Positions 8,389 to 17,331 of a DNA stretch of 39,236 nucleotides are shown here, one piece after another. Position 1 is the stretch's first letter; every line of letters begins with the position of its first letter. This DNA comes from JBEKSX01 sp049516635 (GTDB lineage: Bacteria; Bacteroidota; Ignavibacteria; Tepidaquicellales; OLB5), in contig JBEKSX010000019.1 in assembly GCA_049516635.1 (NCBI GenBank), positions 1 to 39,236 on the forward strand, given 5' to 3'. Position numbers and translations under genes: made by a program. Under the pieces are notes generated by a model. That model was not told the origin of the DNA and made no database searches. It saw nothing but the letters and a program-made list of their open reading frames with translations.

Positions 8389-8835
8389 CTACTTCAATAA
8401 AATTAATTTCTTCACATCCGAAAAGTCACCGGCTGTTAGTTTATAAAAATAAACTCCTGAAGCTACAGCGTCAGCAGACCATTTAAATGTATAGGTTCCC
8501 GGTGACAGCTTATCATTAAACAACACTGCAACCTCTCTTCCGATTATATCATATACAACGATCTTAACAAGGGGTTGTACGCCCTTGTTTGGAATATCAA
8601 ACTTAATCGTTGTGCCCGGATTAAACGGATTCGGATAATTCTGATATAGCTTGAATTCTTTTGGTATAGTGCTCGAGATCGGTTTTATCCCTATCGGGTT
8701 CAGCGGACCGCCCGAGAAGCATTTTATTCTACCGTCCCTGCACTCTCCGATGAACTCAGCGGATGCATTTCCGTCGATACTGTTCAGCTTTGCAACCCTG
8801 TCTGCGCGGTAATCCAGGCTTGCTCCAAATAAGTA
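8389..8835 (-). pseudogene. Detached C-terminus of the FG-GAP protein with T9SS sorting domain
   Basis: 148 codons continue in the same frame directly after the TAA (8836-8838) that ends the large upstream reading frame, and stop with TAG at 8389-8391. The translation finishes an FG-GAP-like repeat (SIDGNASAEFIAGCRDGRIK), has a short linker (GIKPISSTIPKEFKLYQ), then a complete T9SS type A sorting domain: NYPNPFNPGTTIKFDIPNK, VYDIIGREVAVL, GTYTFKWSA, SGVYFYKL and a final KKLILLK. No start codon or ribosome site of its own is apparent. It only makes sense as the end of the upstream protein, by readthrough, before a recent nonsense mutation, or if the stop is a base-call error. Confidence 0.8.
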
Positions 8836-11373
8836 TTAAAATAATACGGAACCGTTCTTGCCGTCAAGCACAAGCACTTTGCCCGGCTGTTGTGTACCTA
8901 CAACTATTTCATGTATAGTATCACCGTTCAGGTCTCCCACATCATCAACATTCCTGATGTAAGAGCTTCCCGGTGATGCAGTCCACAGTATCGAATCTTT
9001 TTTGGAATCTATCCTGTAAACGGATTGCGGTCCTGAAAGGGTGATGTCAAGGAAGCCATTCTTGTCAAGATCATCGAGCAGTACTATTGTTCCGTTGTTG
9101 CTTGAACCGAGATTGTTCGACCATATCTGTGTTCCTGAATTCCCGTTGAGAGCGAAGATGTTGCCGCTAAAGCCCATTAACCCGACAATATCCTTGCCCC
9201 CGCTATTATTGATATCGGGTATTTCCTTTAAGCTCCAGATTGCACTGGTAACGGGGTAATTCCACATGATGCTTCCTAAATTATTGAACCCGTGCACGCC
9301 ATATGTTCCTCCGTTGGTACCGTATCCGATGGCTCCTCCTGATTCGGTAGCTGCAACGTCATAAGTAAAATCACCGGACTGTGTTGAAATGAATATCTGC
9401 TGACCGGTTAATCCGTTAATACAGATCGCTGCATGCCTGCCTGCACCGTTACCCTGTCCGCTGGCGGATACAAGCACGTCCTTTATTCCGTCACCGTTGA
9501 AATCTTTATCCACCCTGACCCCCATAATATCTCCGTCTGCAGTTCCGATAGAATCGCCGAATTCCCAGATGACTCCGCCTGTTTTACCGGAAAGCGTATA
9601 GACCATTTCGTTGCCGCCGCCGTATCCGATAACAACGTCGGGAATACCGTCACCGTCAATGTCATCTCTTATCTGCATAGCGTCTTCCCAATCGACCGAG
9701 CCCGTATTGATAGAACCGAAATTAGTATTGAACTTCCACAGGATATCGGATGTCACTGATGAGTTGCCGTTAAAGCATATCGTCCAGTAATTCTCCGTTG
9801 TTACTATGACATCGTTGATCCCGTCACCGTTCACATCGCCTATCTGTTTGATGCTTGTCGGCTGGTAATCCTGATATGAAGTATTCGGATTATCGGGTAT
9901 GTTTCCTTCCCACATAATATCGCCAAGAGCTGTCTGATTATTCACTCCGCTGCCCGAAAGATATATCTTCACCTGCGGTGAATTAACTGCATTCGATGTT
10001 ATTACTGCTGAGTCATTGAAAGTTGCGGTAGCATTCGGGTTGAACCATATCCTGAACTGTTTCGTTTTCTGTGTATCGATGACTATCGGGAATGTTATTC
10101 CGGTATTATCGAACTTAAATCTCTGTGTCGAAAATGTTATCGAGCTTATTTGCAGAGGCTGGCTTCCTGCATTTGTAATGTTGAATAACCATCCGCACAG
10201 CGAATTAATTCTTCTTGAGCTCCAGTTATAGTTAGTTGCAGAGAGACTTATATAGCTGCCGTTGTAAACGCCCTTGCCCCTGAGTAATACAACCTTTACC
10301 GGTGTTCCCGCGTCATTGCTTGATATCCGGAGCTCACCCGATGTTGTATCATACGCATTTGGTGTGAAGTTCACCGTATAATTTTTCGAATTCCCCTGGG
10401 TAATCGTATCGGGAACAGTATTTGGCAGGATTGTAAACCGCGGATTGGTCATGGTAAAAGCGCTGATTATCAATGCTGCAGTGCCTGTATTGGATATACC
10501 GAGAGTTTGATTTGCAGTCTGTCCTATTATCACGTTGCCGAAGTTGATAAGGTTGGTTGTGGTTGTTATCTGCGGACTTCCCGCTCCCGTTAAGGAATAT
10601 TTGTACAAAACTCTGTATGCATTTGCAGCTCCGCCGATCCTCTCAGCATTGAGCCAGAGGTACTGTCCGTCCCAGAAGAGTCCGCGCGGATTGCAGTCGC
10701 CGTCAGGATCCGGTGACGGGAAAGAGAATAACGTATCGCCCACTGCTTTCCTGTAAGCAAATATTCTTTCGGGAGTGCCGTCATTAAAAAAATCATTCAC
10801 ATATAATATCGTATCGCCCTTTGTTGTGATGCCCTGCGGCTGTTTGCCCCTCAACGGTATTGTATCCGTAATCAGCCTTGTGCTTAAGCTTATCCTATAA
10901 GCGTAAGTATAAGGATATGTGGGATAATCGGGATAGTAAACCGTAAACCATATCCCGCTTCCGTCATAACCGATACCTCCGATATAATCAGGTCTTCCGC
11001 CTATAACATTCGGAAGAGCAATGCTGTCGATAAGACTTCCTTGCAGATTAATTTTCAGAAGCTTTACAGAGGAGTTGATATAATCTCTTGCTATCCAGAG
11101 GCCGGAGCCGTCCCATGCAAGCCCGTGGTTGAAATCAAAAGGAGTAGTGAGGCTATCATTTACTATACCCGTCTTGGTGATTTTGTATAATTTTCCGTTG
11201 TAATCTGAACCAAGCCATAGTGTATCATTTACCTGTGTTAATCCCCAGAGATAGTTCATAGAATTATTGTTAGGTAAGGGATATGATGCTACAAGAGTCT
11301 GTGCGTGAGATCCGCTCGAAAGTATAAAAAAAAGAACAAAAATAGAGTATAGTATTTTGTATATTCGATTCAT
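8836..11373 (-). CDS. Secreted beta-propeller / ASH / FG-GAP protein, truncated before its sorting domain
   Basis: 845 residues. Signal peptide (1-24, cleaved after SHA). A first propeller-like part (25-265) has repeated LW/GLAWDGSGLW strands. Two choice-of-anchor D / ASH-type Ig domains follow (268-367, with INFGNVIIGQTANQTLGISN; and 373-476). From about 485 on there are FG-GAP repeats with calcium-loop patterns such as DVNGDGIND, DIDGDGIPD, DFNGDGIKD and DLNGDTIHE. Such proteins are exported through T9SS and fixed to or released from the surface. The reading frame ends at TAA 8836-8838, but the same frame carries on for 148 codons to a normal sorting domain. A good AGGAGA ribosome site precedes the ATG. 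Confidence 0.85.
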   Translation of the reverse strand: MNRIYKILYSIFVLFFILSSGSHAQTLVASYPLPNNNSMNYLWGLTQVNDTLWLGSDYNGKLYKITKTGIVNDSLTTPFDFNHGLAWDGSGLWIARDYINSSVKLLKINLQGSLIDSIALPNVIGGRPDYIGGIGYDGSGIWFTVYYPDYPTYPYTYAYRISLSTRLITDTIPLRGKQPQGITTKGDTILYVNDFFNDGTPERIFAYRKAVGDTLFSFPSPDPDGDCNPRGLFWDGQYLWLNAERIGGAANAYRVLYKYSLTGAGSPQITTTTNLINFGNVIIGQTANQTLGISNTGTAALIISAFTMTNPRFTILPNTVPDTITQGNSKNYTVNFTPNAYDTTSGELRISSNDAGTPVKVVLLRGKGVYNGSYISLSATNYNWSSRRINSLCGWLFNITNAGSQPLQISSITFSTQRFKFDNTGITFPIVIDTQKTKQFRIWFNPNATATFNDSAVITSNAVNSPQVKIYLSGSGVNNQTALGDIMWEGNIPDNPNTSYQDYQPTSIKQIGDVNGDGINDVIVTTENYWTICFNGNSSVTSDILWKFNTNFGSINTGSVDWEDAMQIRDDIDGDGIPDVVIGYGGGNEMVYTLSGKTGGVIWEFGDSIGTADGDIMGVRVDKDFNGDGIKDVLVSASGQGNGAGRHAAICINGLTGQQIFISTQSGDFTYDVAATESGGAIGYGTNGGTYGVHGFNNLGSIMWNYPVTSAIWSLKEIPDINNSGGKDIVGLMGFSGNIFALNGNSGTQIWSNNLGSSNNGTIVLLDDLDKNGFLDITLSGPQSVYRIDSKKDSILWTASPGSSYIRNVDDVGDLNGDTIHEIVVGTQQPGKVLVLDGKNGSVLF

Positions 11374-11490
11374 TAAAATCTCCTATTGAATTCTCTAAAT
11401 TAACTTTATTGTGTTTAAGATAAAATTCAGAAGGGAGGTATAGGATATAACTATGTATTCATAGATTCGCGGTCATCTAATGAATTTTGC

Positions 11491-12831
11491 TTACAGTAAA
11501 TTGCTCGCCAGCTCTGCCAGCTCGGAACGCTCGCCTTTCAGCAGGTTTACGTGAGCGTAGAGCTTCTGTCCTTTGAAATGCTCGATTAGATATGAGAGTC
11601 CGTTCGATTGTGAATCCAGGTAAGGATGGTCTATCTGGTAAACATCACCCGTGAATACAATTTTTGCACCCTCGCCGACGCGAGTGATGATGGTTTTTAT
11701 TTCATGCGGGGTCAGGTTCTGCGCTTCATCCACGATGAAATATATCCTCTGCAGGCTCCTGCCCCTGATATAGCTTAACGGTTCGATCACAAGTTTTTCT
11801 TCCTTCAGCATCTGCATTATCGCCTGGTTCTGCTTATCTGTCTCGCCAAACTGGTCCTGTATCACTTTCAGGTTGTCCCAAAGAGGCTCCATATAGGGAG
11901 CGAGCTTTTCCTCCACCGCCCCAGGAAGGAATCCGATATCCTTGTTGCTCAAGGGTACTACGGGACGTGCTATGTATATCTGCCTGTAGTTCTTCTTTAC
12001 ATGGAGTGAAGATGCAAGTGCAAGAAGTGTTTTTCCGGTCCCTGCTTTACCCGTGAGCGAGACAACAGGTATTTCTGAATTTATTAGGGCATCTACGGCG
12101 AATGTCTGTTCTGAATTTCTGGGTTTGATGCCGTATGCTACAGTCTTATCAATCCTGTGAAGCTTCTCCATCCTTAGGTCGAGATATGCAAGAACAGAAC
12201 GTGAAGTATTTCTTAAGATATAAAATTTGTTAGGAACAAGTTCTGTATCTACTTTTTTAAATGCTTCTTTCGCGGTAATCTCAAAAGGAGGTTCGTAGAG
12301 CTTTACGATTATATCATCATTGAAGTTCTCTACTATTTCCTTGCCGCTGTAGAGTTCCTCAACATTCCCGATCCTGTCCGATGCGTAATCTTCGGCATAT
12401 ACACCGATAGCTTTTGCCTTCATACGCAGGTTCACATCTTTGGTGACGAGAATCACCTGTCTTTTGGATTCGAACCTGTGCTGGAGGTCAAGCGCTGCGC
12501 TTAGTATCCTGTGGTCGGGATTATCTTCCCTGAATATCTGTTTTATCTCGTTATTGATTCCTTTTGTAATAGCTATGGAGACTTTGCCTTTGCCTTTCCC
12601 GAGCCGTATACCGCCGTTGAATAACGCCGAACCGCTCAGCGAATCGAGCGTACGTGCAAATTCACGCGCATTGAGATTTATTACCTGGCTACCCCGTTTG
12701 AAATGGTCCATTTCTTCGATCACTGCAAGCGGTATAACTACGTCATTTTCCTCGAATTGCATTATAGAAGAGGAATCATGGAGGATCACATTAGTATCGA
12801 GCACAAATATTTTAGGTATCTTTTTCTTCAT
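11491..12831 (-). CDS. PIN-PhoH fusion protein (YlaK/PhoH2-like RNA helicase-nuclease)
   Basis: 446 residues, full length for the PIN-PhoH group. The N-terminal PIN ribonuclease domain (about 7-150) shows its acids in FVLDTNVILHD (Asp12), VIEEMD (about 38-42) and VTKDVNLR (Asp132). The C-terminal PhoH ATPase has Walker A GKAGTGKT (261-268), ARPVVPLSNKDIGFLPG (288-304) and Walker B IYFIVDEAQN (363-372), followed by FTGD sensing (393-396). Mycobacterial PhoH2 is a sequence-specific RNA helicase/RNase; that activity is family knowledge. It is monocistronic or heads the unit with the FG-GAP gene, whose start lies 117 bases downstream. Confidence 0.93.
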   Translation of the reverse strand: MKKKIPKIFVLDTNVILHDSSSIMQFEENDVVIPLAVIEEMDHFKRGSQVINLNAREFARTLDSLSGSALFNGGIRLGKGKGKVSIAITKGINNEIKQIFREDNPDHRILSAALDLQHRFESKRQVILVTKDVNLRMKAKAIGVYAEDYASDRIGNVEELYSGKEIVENFNDDIIVKLYEPPFEITAKEAFKKVDTELVPNKFYILRNTSRSVLAYLDLRMEKLHRIDKTVAYGIKPRNSEQTFAVDALINSEIPVVSLTGKAGTGKTLLALASSLHVKKNYRQIYIARPVVPLSNKDIGFLPGAVEEKLAPYMEPLWDNLKVIQDQFGETDKQNQAIMQMLKEEKLVIEPLSYIRGRSLQRIYFIVDEAQNLTPHEIKTIITRVGEGAKIVFTGDVYQIDHPYLDSQSNGLSYLIEHFKGQKLYAHVNLLKGERSELAELASNLL

Positions 12832-13233
12832 AGTATACTATTTGGAATATAAAATTCGGATGGAATTTTTCGGAGTGTGGATAAGTATCTATTTCCTATA
12901 AACGTGTTAATGAGTCTATTACAATTAATCCTGTTAAATATAACAACTTTTTAGCATTATATAAACCTTATTATAAATTGACATATAATAATTTTTATTC
13001 AGACTATGATTGCATAATTACTTACAGGTTACGTACAGTTAATAAAACATGCCCGGAAAGAAAACTTCGAAACCTAGACAACCCGTTCATATCCGTTCTT
13101 TCAAAAGTATTATAGCTTTTTGCCGAACAATATTTTTCAAAGCACAGATACCTTATTGCTTTTTATTCTTATATTTTCATATTATCTTTAAGTATAGGCA
13201 TACCTTAACAACTGAATTACGGGGAGGATCTGG
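12832..13233. other. AT-rich intergenic region between divergent genes
   Basis: About 400 bases between the PhoH start (-) and the next gene (+). No convincing gene or RNA is seen. A TTGACA at 12979-12984 is followed by AT-rich DNA without a well-spaced -7 element. GGGGAGGA at 13220-13227 is the ribosome site of the next gene. An open frame of 62 codons (13049-13237) lacks a start context and any recognisable protein character. Confidence 0.4.
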
Positions 13234-13746
13234 ATGAAAAAAAGAATGCTTTTTCTATACGTAACTCTTATTATATCATTAACATTCTCTGCAAACGCAT
13301 ATTCACAGAATCTTAAACACTCCTCTGTATTCATAGTAAATCATAGTTTTTTGAAAATAGACAGCACACCTGTCAAGCTTCATGAAAAAAGTCCTTTCTT
13401 AGCAGGAAGTTTATCATTTATTCTACCGGGACTCGCGGCAGGTCAGTTGTATAACGAACAATACGGAAAATTTCTGCTGCATCTGGGGATATCCGGATTA
13501 TGTTTTTTTCTTTTTACAAGAAGTTTTGGTTTCGGCGGGGATGCAGGTAGTACAGTATCATTATTATGTTTTGCAGGTTATCTTTTCAACTGGGTATTTA
13601 CTATAGTTGATGCTGTTGCCTCAGCTAACCGGATAAATGATGAAATAGTAAAACAAAAACAAAGAACGGTATTAAAGAAGTTTAATATAGGATTTGGTTT
13701 GAACAGGGATAAACAATTTAATTTTAAGATAAGCTGGACATTTTGA
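13234..13746 (+). CDS. Small membrane protein with signal peptide (DUF5683-like)
   Basis: 170 residues. A signal peptide (1-24, ending ANAYSQ) is followed by a polar stretch and then SPFLAGSLSFILPGLAAGQLYNEQYGK (about 51-77), whose PG...GQ.YN.....K pattern resembles the DUF5683/TM2-like envelope proteins of Bacteroidota. Two hydrophobic spans follow (about 80-95 and 104-128). The basic C-terminus FNIGFGLNRDKQFNFKISWTF ends in an aromatic, as outer-membrane strands often do. Good GGGGAGGA ribosome site 7 bases before ATG. It leads a three-gene run of envelope proteins. Function unknown. Confidence 0.7.
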   Translation: MKKRMLFLYVTLIISLTFSANAYSQNLKHSSVFIVNHSFLKIDSTPVKLHEKSPFLAGSLSFILPGLAAGQLYNEQYGKFLLHLGISGLCFFLFTRSFGFGGDAGSTVSLLCFAGYLFNWVFTIVDAVASANRINDEIVKQKQRTVLKKFNIGFGLNRDKQFNFKISWTF

Positions 13747-13808
13747 AATATATTAAAGTTTCTTTTTTACAACATCTTATAGTGTCTTATTAATTAATCA
13801 TTAATATT

Positions 13809-14675
13809 ATGAAGACAATAACCAGTCCTCTCCTCATAATCACTTTTCTTTTGATCTTAACAGGTTATGTATTCTCCCAAAATCAAACCAACGTTGCAAA
13901 TATTTTATCTGGCAAAACGTATAAGATAGTATTATTTGATGATACTGAGATATTCGGTAAAGTTATTTCGGTCGACTCTGCTAATATCACTGTCGAAACG
14001 CAGAACCGCGCTAAAGTTATCGTCCCGAGGAATAATATCCTGTATTATACCACCGATCTTACTCCGTCAAAATATAATTGTTTACTTTCGCTGCTTGGCG
14101 GTGTGAGCCTTTTTTCGAAGGATAACGATTACAATACTTACAATAATGGTTCAACGGTCGGACCCAATTTCGACCTGGGGTTCATATATTTTCTCTCAGG
14201 CACAAAGGCGGTCCAGATAGATGCCGCGTACACGTATTACAAAGCGAAATATGATTTCTATAATAATTATAACACGGATCCGCATTACCAGGAGACTTTT
14301 AGCGGAGGAAATGCTTCACTGTTCTCTTTCAAAGGGAGCATTATGTTCGGAAGATTCGAGCCAGCTGAAAGGATAATACTGTGTGCATCACTTGGTCTCG
14401 GAATTCATTATACGGCGCAGCAGCAGGTGACCGAAAGCTATTGGTACCAGCCATACCCGGACACGACCTGGAAGCAAGGAGCTTATATTACCCCGGCACA
14501 CAATGATCTGAATGCACTTATCAGCATAGGCGGGTCAATGGGATACAGGTTCTCCAAGAAATTAGGTGTAAAAGTTGAAATGGAGTACGACATCGTGACA
14601 GGAGGTTATGCATTCTTTTTCCTGGGAGGAAGAAATTATTTCGCGCTCCGAGGAGGGATATTTTATATATTTTGA
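13809..14675 (+). CDS. Probable outer-membrane beta-barrel protein
   Basis: 288 residues. Signal peptide (1-23, ending VFSQ), then a small beta domain (about 35-75: TYKIVLFDDTEIFGKVISVDSANITVETQNRAKV), which looks like an Sm-like or DUF-type strand hairpin reading 'IxLxDGTxIxGxV'. The rest alternates polar and aromatic residues in 10-residue strands and ends in RGGIFYIF, a typical barrel C-terminal strand. No specific family or substrate is recognised. The next gene starts 10 bases downstream, so the two are likely one transcript. Confidence 0.65.
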   Translation: MKTITSPLLIITFLLILTGYVFSQNQTNVANILSGKTYKIVLFDDTEIFGKVISVDSANITVETQNRAKVIVPRNNILYYTTDLTPSKYNCLLSLLGGVSLFSKDNDYNTYNNGSTVGPNFDLGFIYFLSGTKAVQIDAAYTYYKAKYDFYNNYNTDPHYQETFSGGNASLFSFKGSIMFGRFEPAERIILCASLGLGIHYTAQQQVTESYWYQPYPDTTWKQGAYITPAHNDLNALISIGGSMGYRFSKKLGVKVEMEYDIVTGGYAFFFLGGRNYFALRGGIFYIF

Positions 14676-14685
14676 AGATCAGATC

Positions 14686-15300
14686 ATGAATCACTATTTT
14701 TTATCAATACTCGTTTTGTTCTGCTTTGCGTGCTCTTCCTTCGCTCAGAGCAGTACCGGTTTGCACTTGAAAGAGCATGATAGATCGCTTACAACCCTCA
14801 AAAATAACTATGCAGAAAAGTTAACATGTTTTACAGGCAAAAAAACACCAATGTTATCCGGAACCCCTTACAAGGATACAACGGATGAATGCAACATTAT
14901 ATTGAACGATGGTTTATTATTAAATGAAGTAAGATTGCTCGATGTTACTGACAGCACATTCACGGTAACCAAAAGCAGCGTTGACAGAGTGTTCCCGCTG
15001 GGAAAGCTCCGGAGAGTTACGTTCGTAAATCATGGGTTCTGGACAGGATTTGCGGTCGGAGCAATTGCGTCAGTTGCGTTCTGGGGTGTTGTAGGTTTGG
15101 CGGGCGATAATAACGATGGGCACCCGGATTTCGGGAGGGGATTCGGTTTTCTGATAGGATTAATTCTGGCAGTACCCACGGGCCTGGTTACAGGTATCAT
15201 CGGAGAATTTGTGGTAACTAATGATGATTATGATTTCACAAATATCAATCCGGAAGCAAGCTCAAAACGTCTCAGAGCTATCATGTTGAAGCATAAATAA
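14686..15300 (+). CDS. Secreted/membrane protein of unknown function
   Basis: 204 residues from ATG 14686, which opens a clear signal peptide (MNHYFLSILVLFCFACSSFAQ). An in-frame upstream ATG at 14608 would place 26 residues inside the previous gene and is rejected. The middle contains LNDGLLLNEVRLLDVTDSTFTV (about 75-95), a strand pattern like that of the preceding protein's N-terminal domain. It is followed by two glycine-rich hydrophobic spans (about 125-145 and 160-185). A clear terminator follows at 15341. Confidence 0.65.
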   Translation: MNHYFLSILVLFCFACSSFAQSSTGLHLKEHDRSLTTLKNNYAEKLTCFTGKKTPMLSGTPYKDTTDECNIILNDGLLLNEVRLLDVTDSTFTVTKSSVDRVFPLGKLRRVTFVNHGFWTGFAVGAIASVAFWGVVGLAGDNNDGHPDFGRGFGFLIGLILAVPTGLVTGIIGEFVVTNDDYDFTNINPEASSKRLRAIMLKHK

Positions 15301-15340
15301 TAACAAAGATAGTTTAACAATATCTTGTATCTCCAAATAC

Positions 15341-15366
15341 AAAGCCCGCCTGTCCGGCGGGCTTTT
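15341..15366 (+). terminator. Rho-independent terminator
   Basis: AAAGCCCGCC (15341-15350), loop TGTCC, GGCGGGCTTT (15356-15365), then T. It lies 40 bases after the stop of the three-gene + run; since the stem begins with AAA, it may also stop minus-strand transcription. Confidence 0.85.
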
Positions 15367-15437
15367 ACTGTAATAAAATAAGTTAGGGTGTCCGCTGCTG
15401 CGGAGGGGGAAACATCCTAACTATTTAAGTGAGAAAA

Positions 15438-16979
15438 TCACTTCAGTATTACCATCTTCTTCGTACTGATAAAATCTCCGCTTGTCATTCTGTAGAAATA
15501 TATCCCGCTTGAAAGACCTGTTGCATCGAAGTTCACGGAATATGAGCCAGGGTTCAATTCACTGTTAACCAGCACAGCTACATTTCTTCCCAGGATATCA
15601 TAGACCTGTATCTTTACCACCCCTCTTTGTGCTATAGAATAATCTATCTTTGTAACCGGATTGAACGGGTTTGGATAGTTTTGGCTTAGCGAATATGACA
15701 CAGGTACATTGTTAGTATGGATTCCGGTCATGACCAATCTGTCAAAGTAAACCCTTCGGTTTGAACCATCCAGTCCCGTCCATACAGCACCAACATCGCC
15801 CCCTGTGTTATAATATTCCATAAGGAACGGGATATAGTTGCGTGGACTGCTCACGGGCGGGTGTTCACTTATCTGAAGAGGAGTCGAGAATGTAGTCGGT
15901 GCAGAGTTAGTTGCACTCGTATACATAAGTTTATCTGATGTGTTGGTTGACCCTGTGCTGTCAGAGAAATAGATAATATCTGCGCCGCTAACAGCCGCCC
16001 CTAAGGTAAAATGCTGTATATCGAAATAATATTCATCAATGTTGGGATTATTAGCTAAAGGGGCAGGTGTAGAATAGTTCGCGCCTCCGTTCATGCTGAG
16101 TATGTACATTATATCTCTTGAACCGGGAGCACCGCTTGTATATAAGAACCATGAAAAACTGCCGTTCAGGTTACCTCCGAATTGATCCTTTGGTGTACCT
16201 GCAGGAATGATGCTGGTTAAAAATGCGATCGATGATAAGGAACCGATAGATACTTCACGGTAGCGGGCTATAGTGATCGCACAGGTTGTTGTGTCGGATA
16301 CTGCAGTCAGCTGGTAGTATGCGAGTATGCAAGTATCACCGGAACCTGATTTATAAATGAAAGGATTAGCTGCTGTGCTCGTGACCAATCCTCTTTGTGA
16401 CCATGTCACGCCTCCGGTAGATGAAGCATATCTTGGCAGAGAACCGCTGTAAAGCGAATCGGGGAAGAGATAAAATCCGCCCGTCGATGATGCCCAGCAG
16501 TCAAAATCCCTGTATCCTCCGTTTAAAAATGTCCTCAAACTGCTTGAAGTGAGTGGCAGGTTAACCTTAAGAATAAAGATCTGACCTTCGTAGGGACCGG
16601 CACCCAGAAGTGCTACGCAGTAAATTGAATCAAGCCCGCTTCGAACCATTCTTGTTTTTGCTATAACTGTTGCAGGAGAAACTGTTATTACAATCGACCA
16701 ATTCACTCCGTTGTTTGTTGATCTTAATATTGATCCGCATGTACCCGGTGATAATGATGAATCGGGTATGGCTATGTAAAGTGTATCCGTTGGTCTTACG
16801 AGTCCCGAGCATCTCCCTAATGGTTCATAGTTCGAAACCAGAAGATCAGTCCCCCAATCGTTCAGGTTTCCGATATAGGGTATGGGCGGGTCATGGACGA
16901 TGGCGGTGATCGGTTGTTGAGAGTAATTTGTCAGTGTAGCAGTTGTCAGCAGGAGTAAAAGGAATATAGTTTTTTTCAT
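15438..16979 (-). CDS. T9SS-secreted sialidase/BNR-like beta-propeller protein
   Basis: 513 residues from the ATG at 16979, which has a perfect AAGGAGG ribosome site. The frame stays open 24 codons further, but that part is a shared leader, not protein. Signal peptide MKKTIFLLLLLTTATLTNYS. The body holds BNR/Asp-box-like repeats (RSTNNGVNW, SSTGGVTWSQ, SMNGGANYS), as in sialidase-type propellers, without an obvious catalytic set. The C-terminal 80 residues are a T9SS sorting domain: NYPNPFNPVTKIDYSI, VYDILGRNVAVLV, GSYSVNFDA, SGIYFYRM, final KKMVILK. It is probably exported and surface-attached. Confidence 0.85.
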   Translation of the reverse strand: MKKTIFLLLLLTTATLTNYSQQPITAIVHDPPIPYIGNLNDWGTDLLVSNYEPLGRCSGLVRPTDTLYIAIPDSSLSPGTCGSILRSTNNGVNWSIVITVSPATVIAKTRMVRSGLDSIYCVALLGAGPYEGQIFILKVNLPLTSSSLRTFLNGGYRDFDCWASSTGGFYLFPDSLYSGSLPRYASSTGGVTWSQRGLVTSTAANPFIYKSGSGDTCILAYYQLTAVSDTTTCAITIARYREVSIGSLSSIAFLTSIIPAGTPKDQFGGNLNGSFSWFLYTSGAPGSRDIMYILSMNGGANYSTPAPLANNPNIDEYYFDIQHFTLGAAVSGADIIYFSDSTGSTNTSDKLMYTSATNSAPTTFSTPLQISEHPPVSSPRNYIPFLMEYYNTGGDVGAVWTGLDGSNRRVYFDRLVMTGIHTNNVPVSYSLSQNYPNPFNPVTKIDYSIAQRGVVKIQVYDILGRNVAVLVNSELNPGSYSVNFDATGLSSGIYFYRMTSGDFISTKKMVILK

Positions 16980-17073
16980 TTTAACCTCCTTGAAGTTAAT
17001 TTGTGGGTGAGAAACTAAGCATAATTTATATCTTATTTTCTTTAAAAGCACTATAAGGATAAATCATATTTTG
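16980..17073 (-). promoter_or_regulatory. Duplicated 5' leader, copy 1
   Basis: About 94 bases upstream of the BNR protein match 19381-19476 upstream of the Omp28-like protein almost base for base. Shared features are the AAGGAGGTTAAA ribosome site, ACTCACCCACAAA-type and TAAAGAAAATAAGATATAAA blocks. The signal-peptide codons MKKT are also shared, then similarity ends. Confidence 0.75.
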
Positions 17074-17107
17074 GTAAATATTGCTTTACTATTTGTAATT
17101 CAGCCAT
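17051..17107 (-). CDS. Possible 18-residue leader peptide
   Basis: ATG at 17107 follows AAGGAGGAAAG, a very strong ribosome site, and reads MAELQIVKQYLPKYDLSL before TAG (17051-17053). Its ATG overlaps the stop of the 32-residue ORF (ATGGCTGA). Upstream of the paralogous gene a short frame ends in KYELSIG, similar to KYDLSL here. This may be a translated leader or chance. Confidence 0.3.
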   Translation of the reverse strand: MAELQIVKQYLPKYDLSL

Positions 17108-17198
17108 CTTTCCTCCTTCTGAAGACGTCATCACGAATGAGTTCGTAGATATATATAATAAATCCGAGAAGATATTTTAATATTTTCTTCCAATCCAT
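17100..17198 (-). CDS. Possible small membrane peptide, 32 residues
   Basis: ATG 17198 lies 7 bases after AAAGGAG. The peptide starts MDWKKILKYLLGFIIYIYE, a hydrophobic helix with a basic front, and ends in a charged tail LIRDDVFRRRKDG. That is a plausible single-span membrane peptide. No homologue is recognised. It sits between the terminator of the Omp28-like gene and the leader of the BNR gene and would be the first ORF on that transcript. Confidence 0.4.
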   Translation of the reverse strand: MDWKKILKYLLGFIIYIYELIRDDVFRRRKDG

Positions 17199-17275
17199 TT
17201 GGAAACTCCTTTCTTGGTTAGTTTATAGGTAGGTTAGTCATGTATGAATATTATACCGGAAAAATAGGGTGGCAT

Positions 17276-17301
17276 AAAAAAAGCTGGTGATGAACCAGCT
17301 T
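17276..17301 (-). terminator. Rho-independent terminator
   Basis: On the minus strand AAGCTGGT, a 5-base loop, ACCAGCTT and seven T (17282-17276). It lies 30 bases past the stop of the Omp28-like gene. Confidence 0.9.
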
Positions 17302-17331
17302 GAAATAATAAACTTAAAATTTTTCACGTTT

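Noticed and set aside
13049..13237. 62-codon frame before the 13234 gene
   Set aside because: No ribosome site, no signal or domain, and overlaps the next gene's ribosome site.
14608..14685. Upstream ATG extending the 14686 gene by 26 residues
   Set aside because: It would overlap the previous gene and hide a clear signal peptide.
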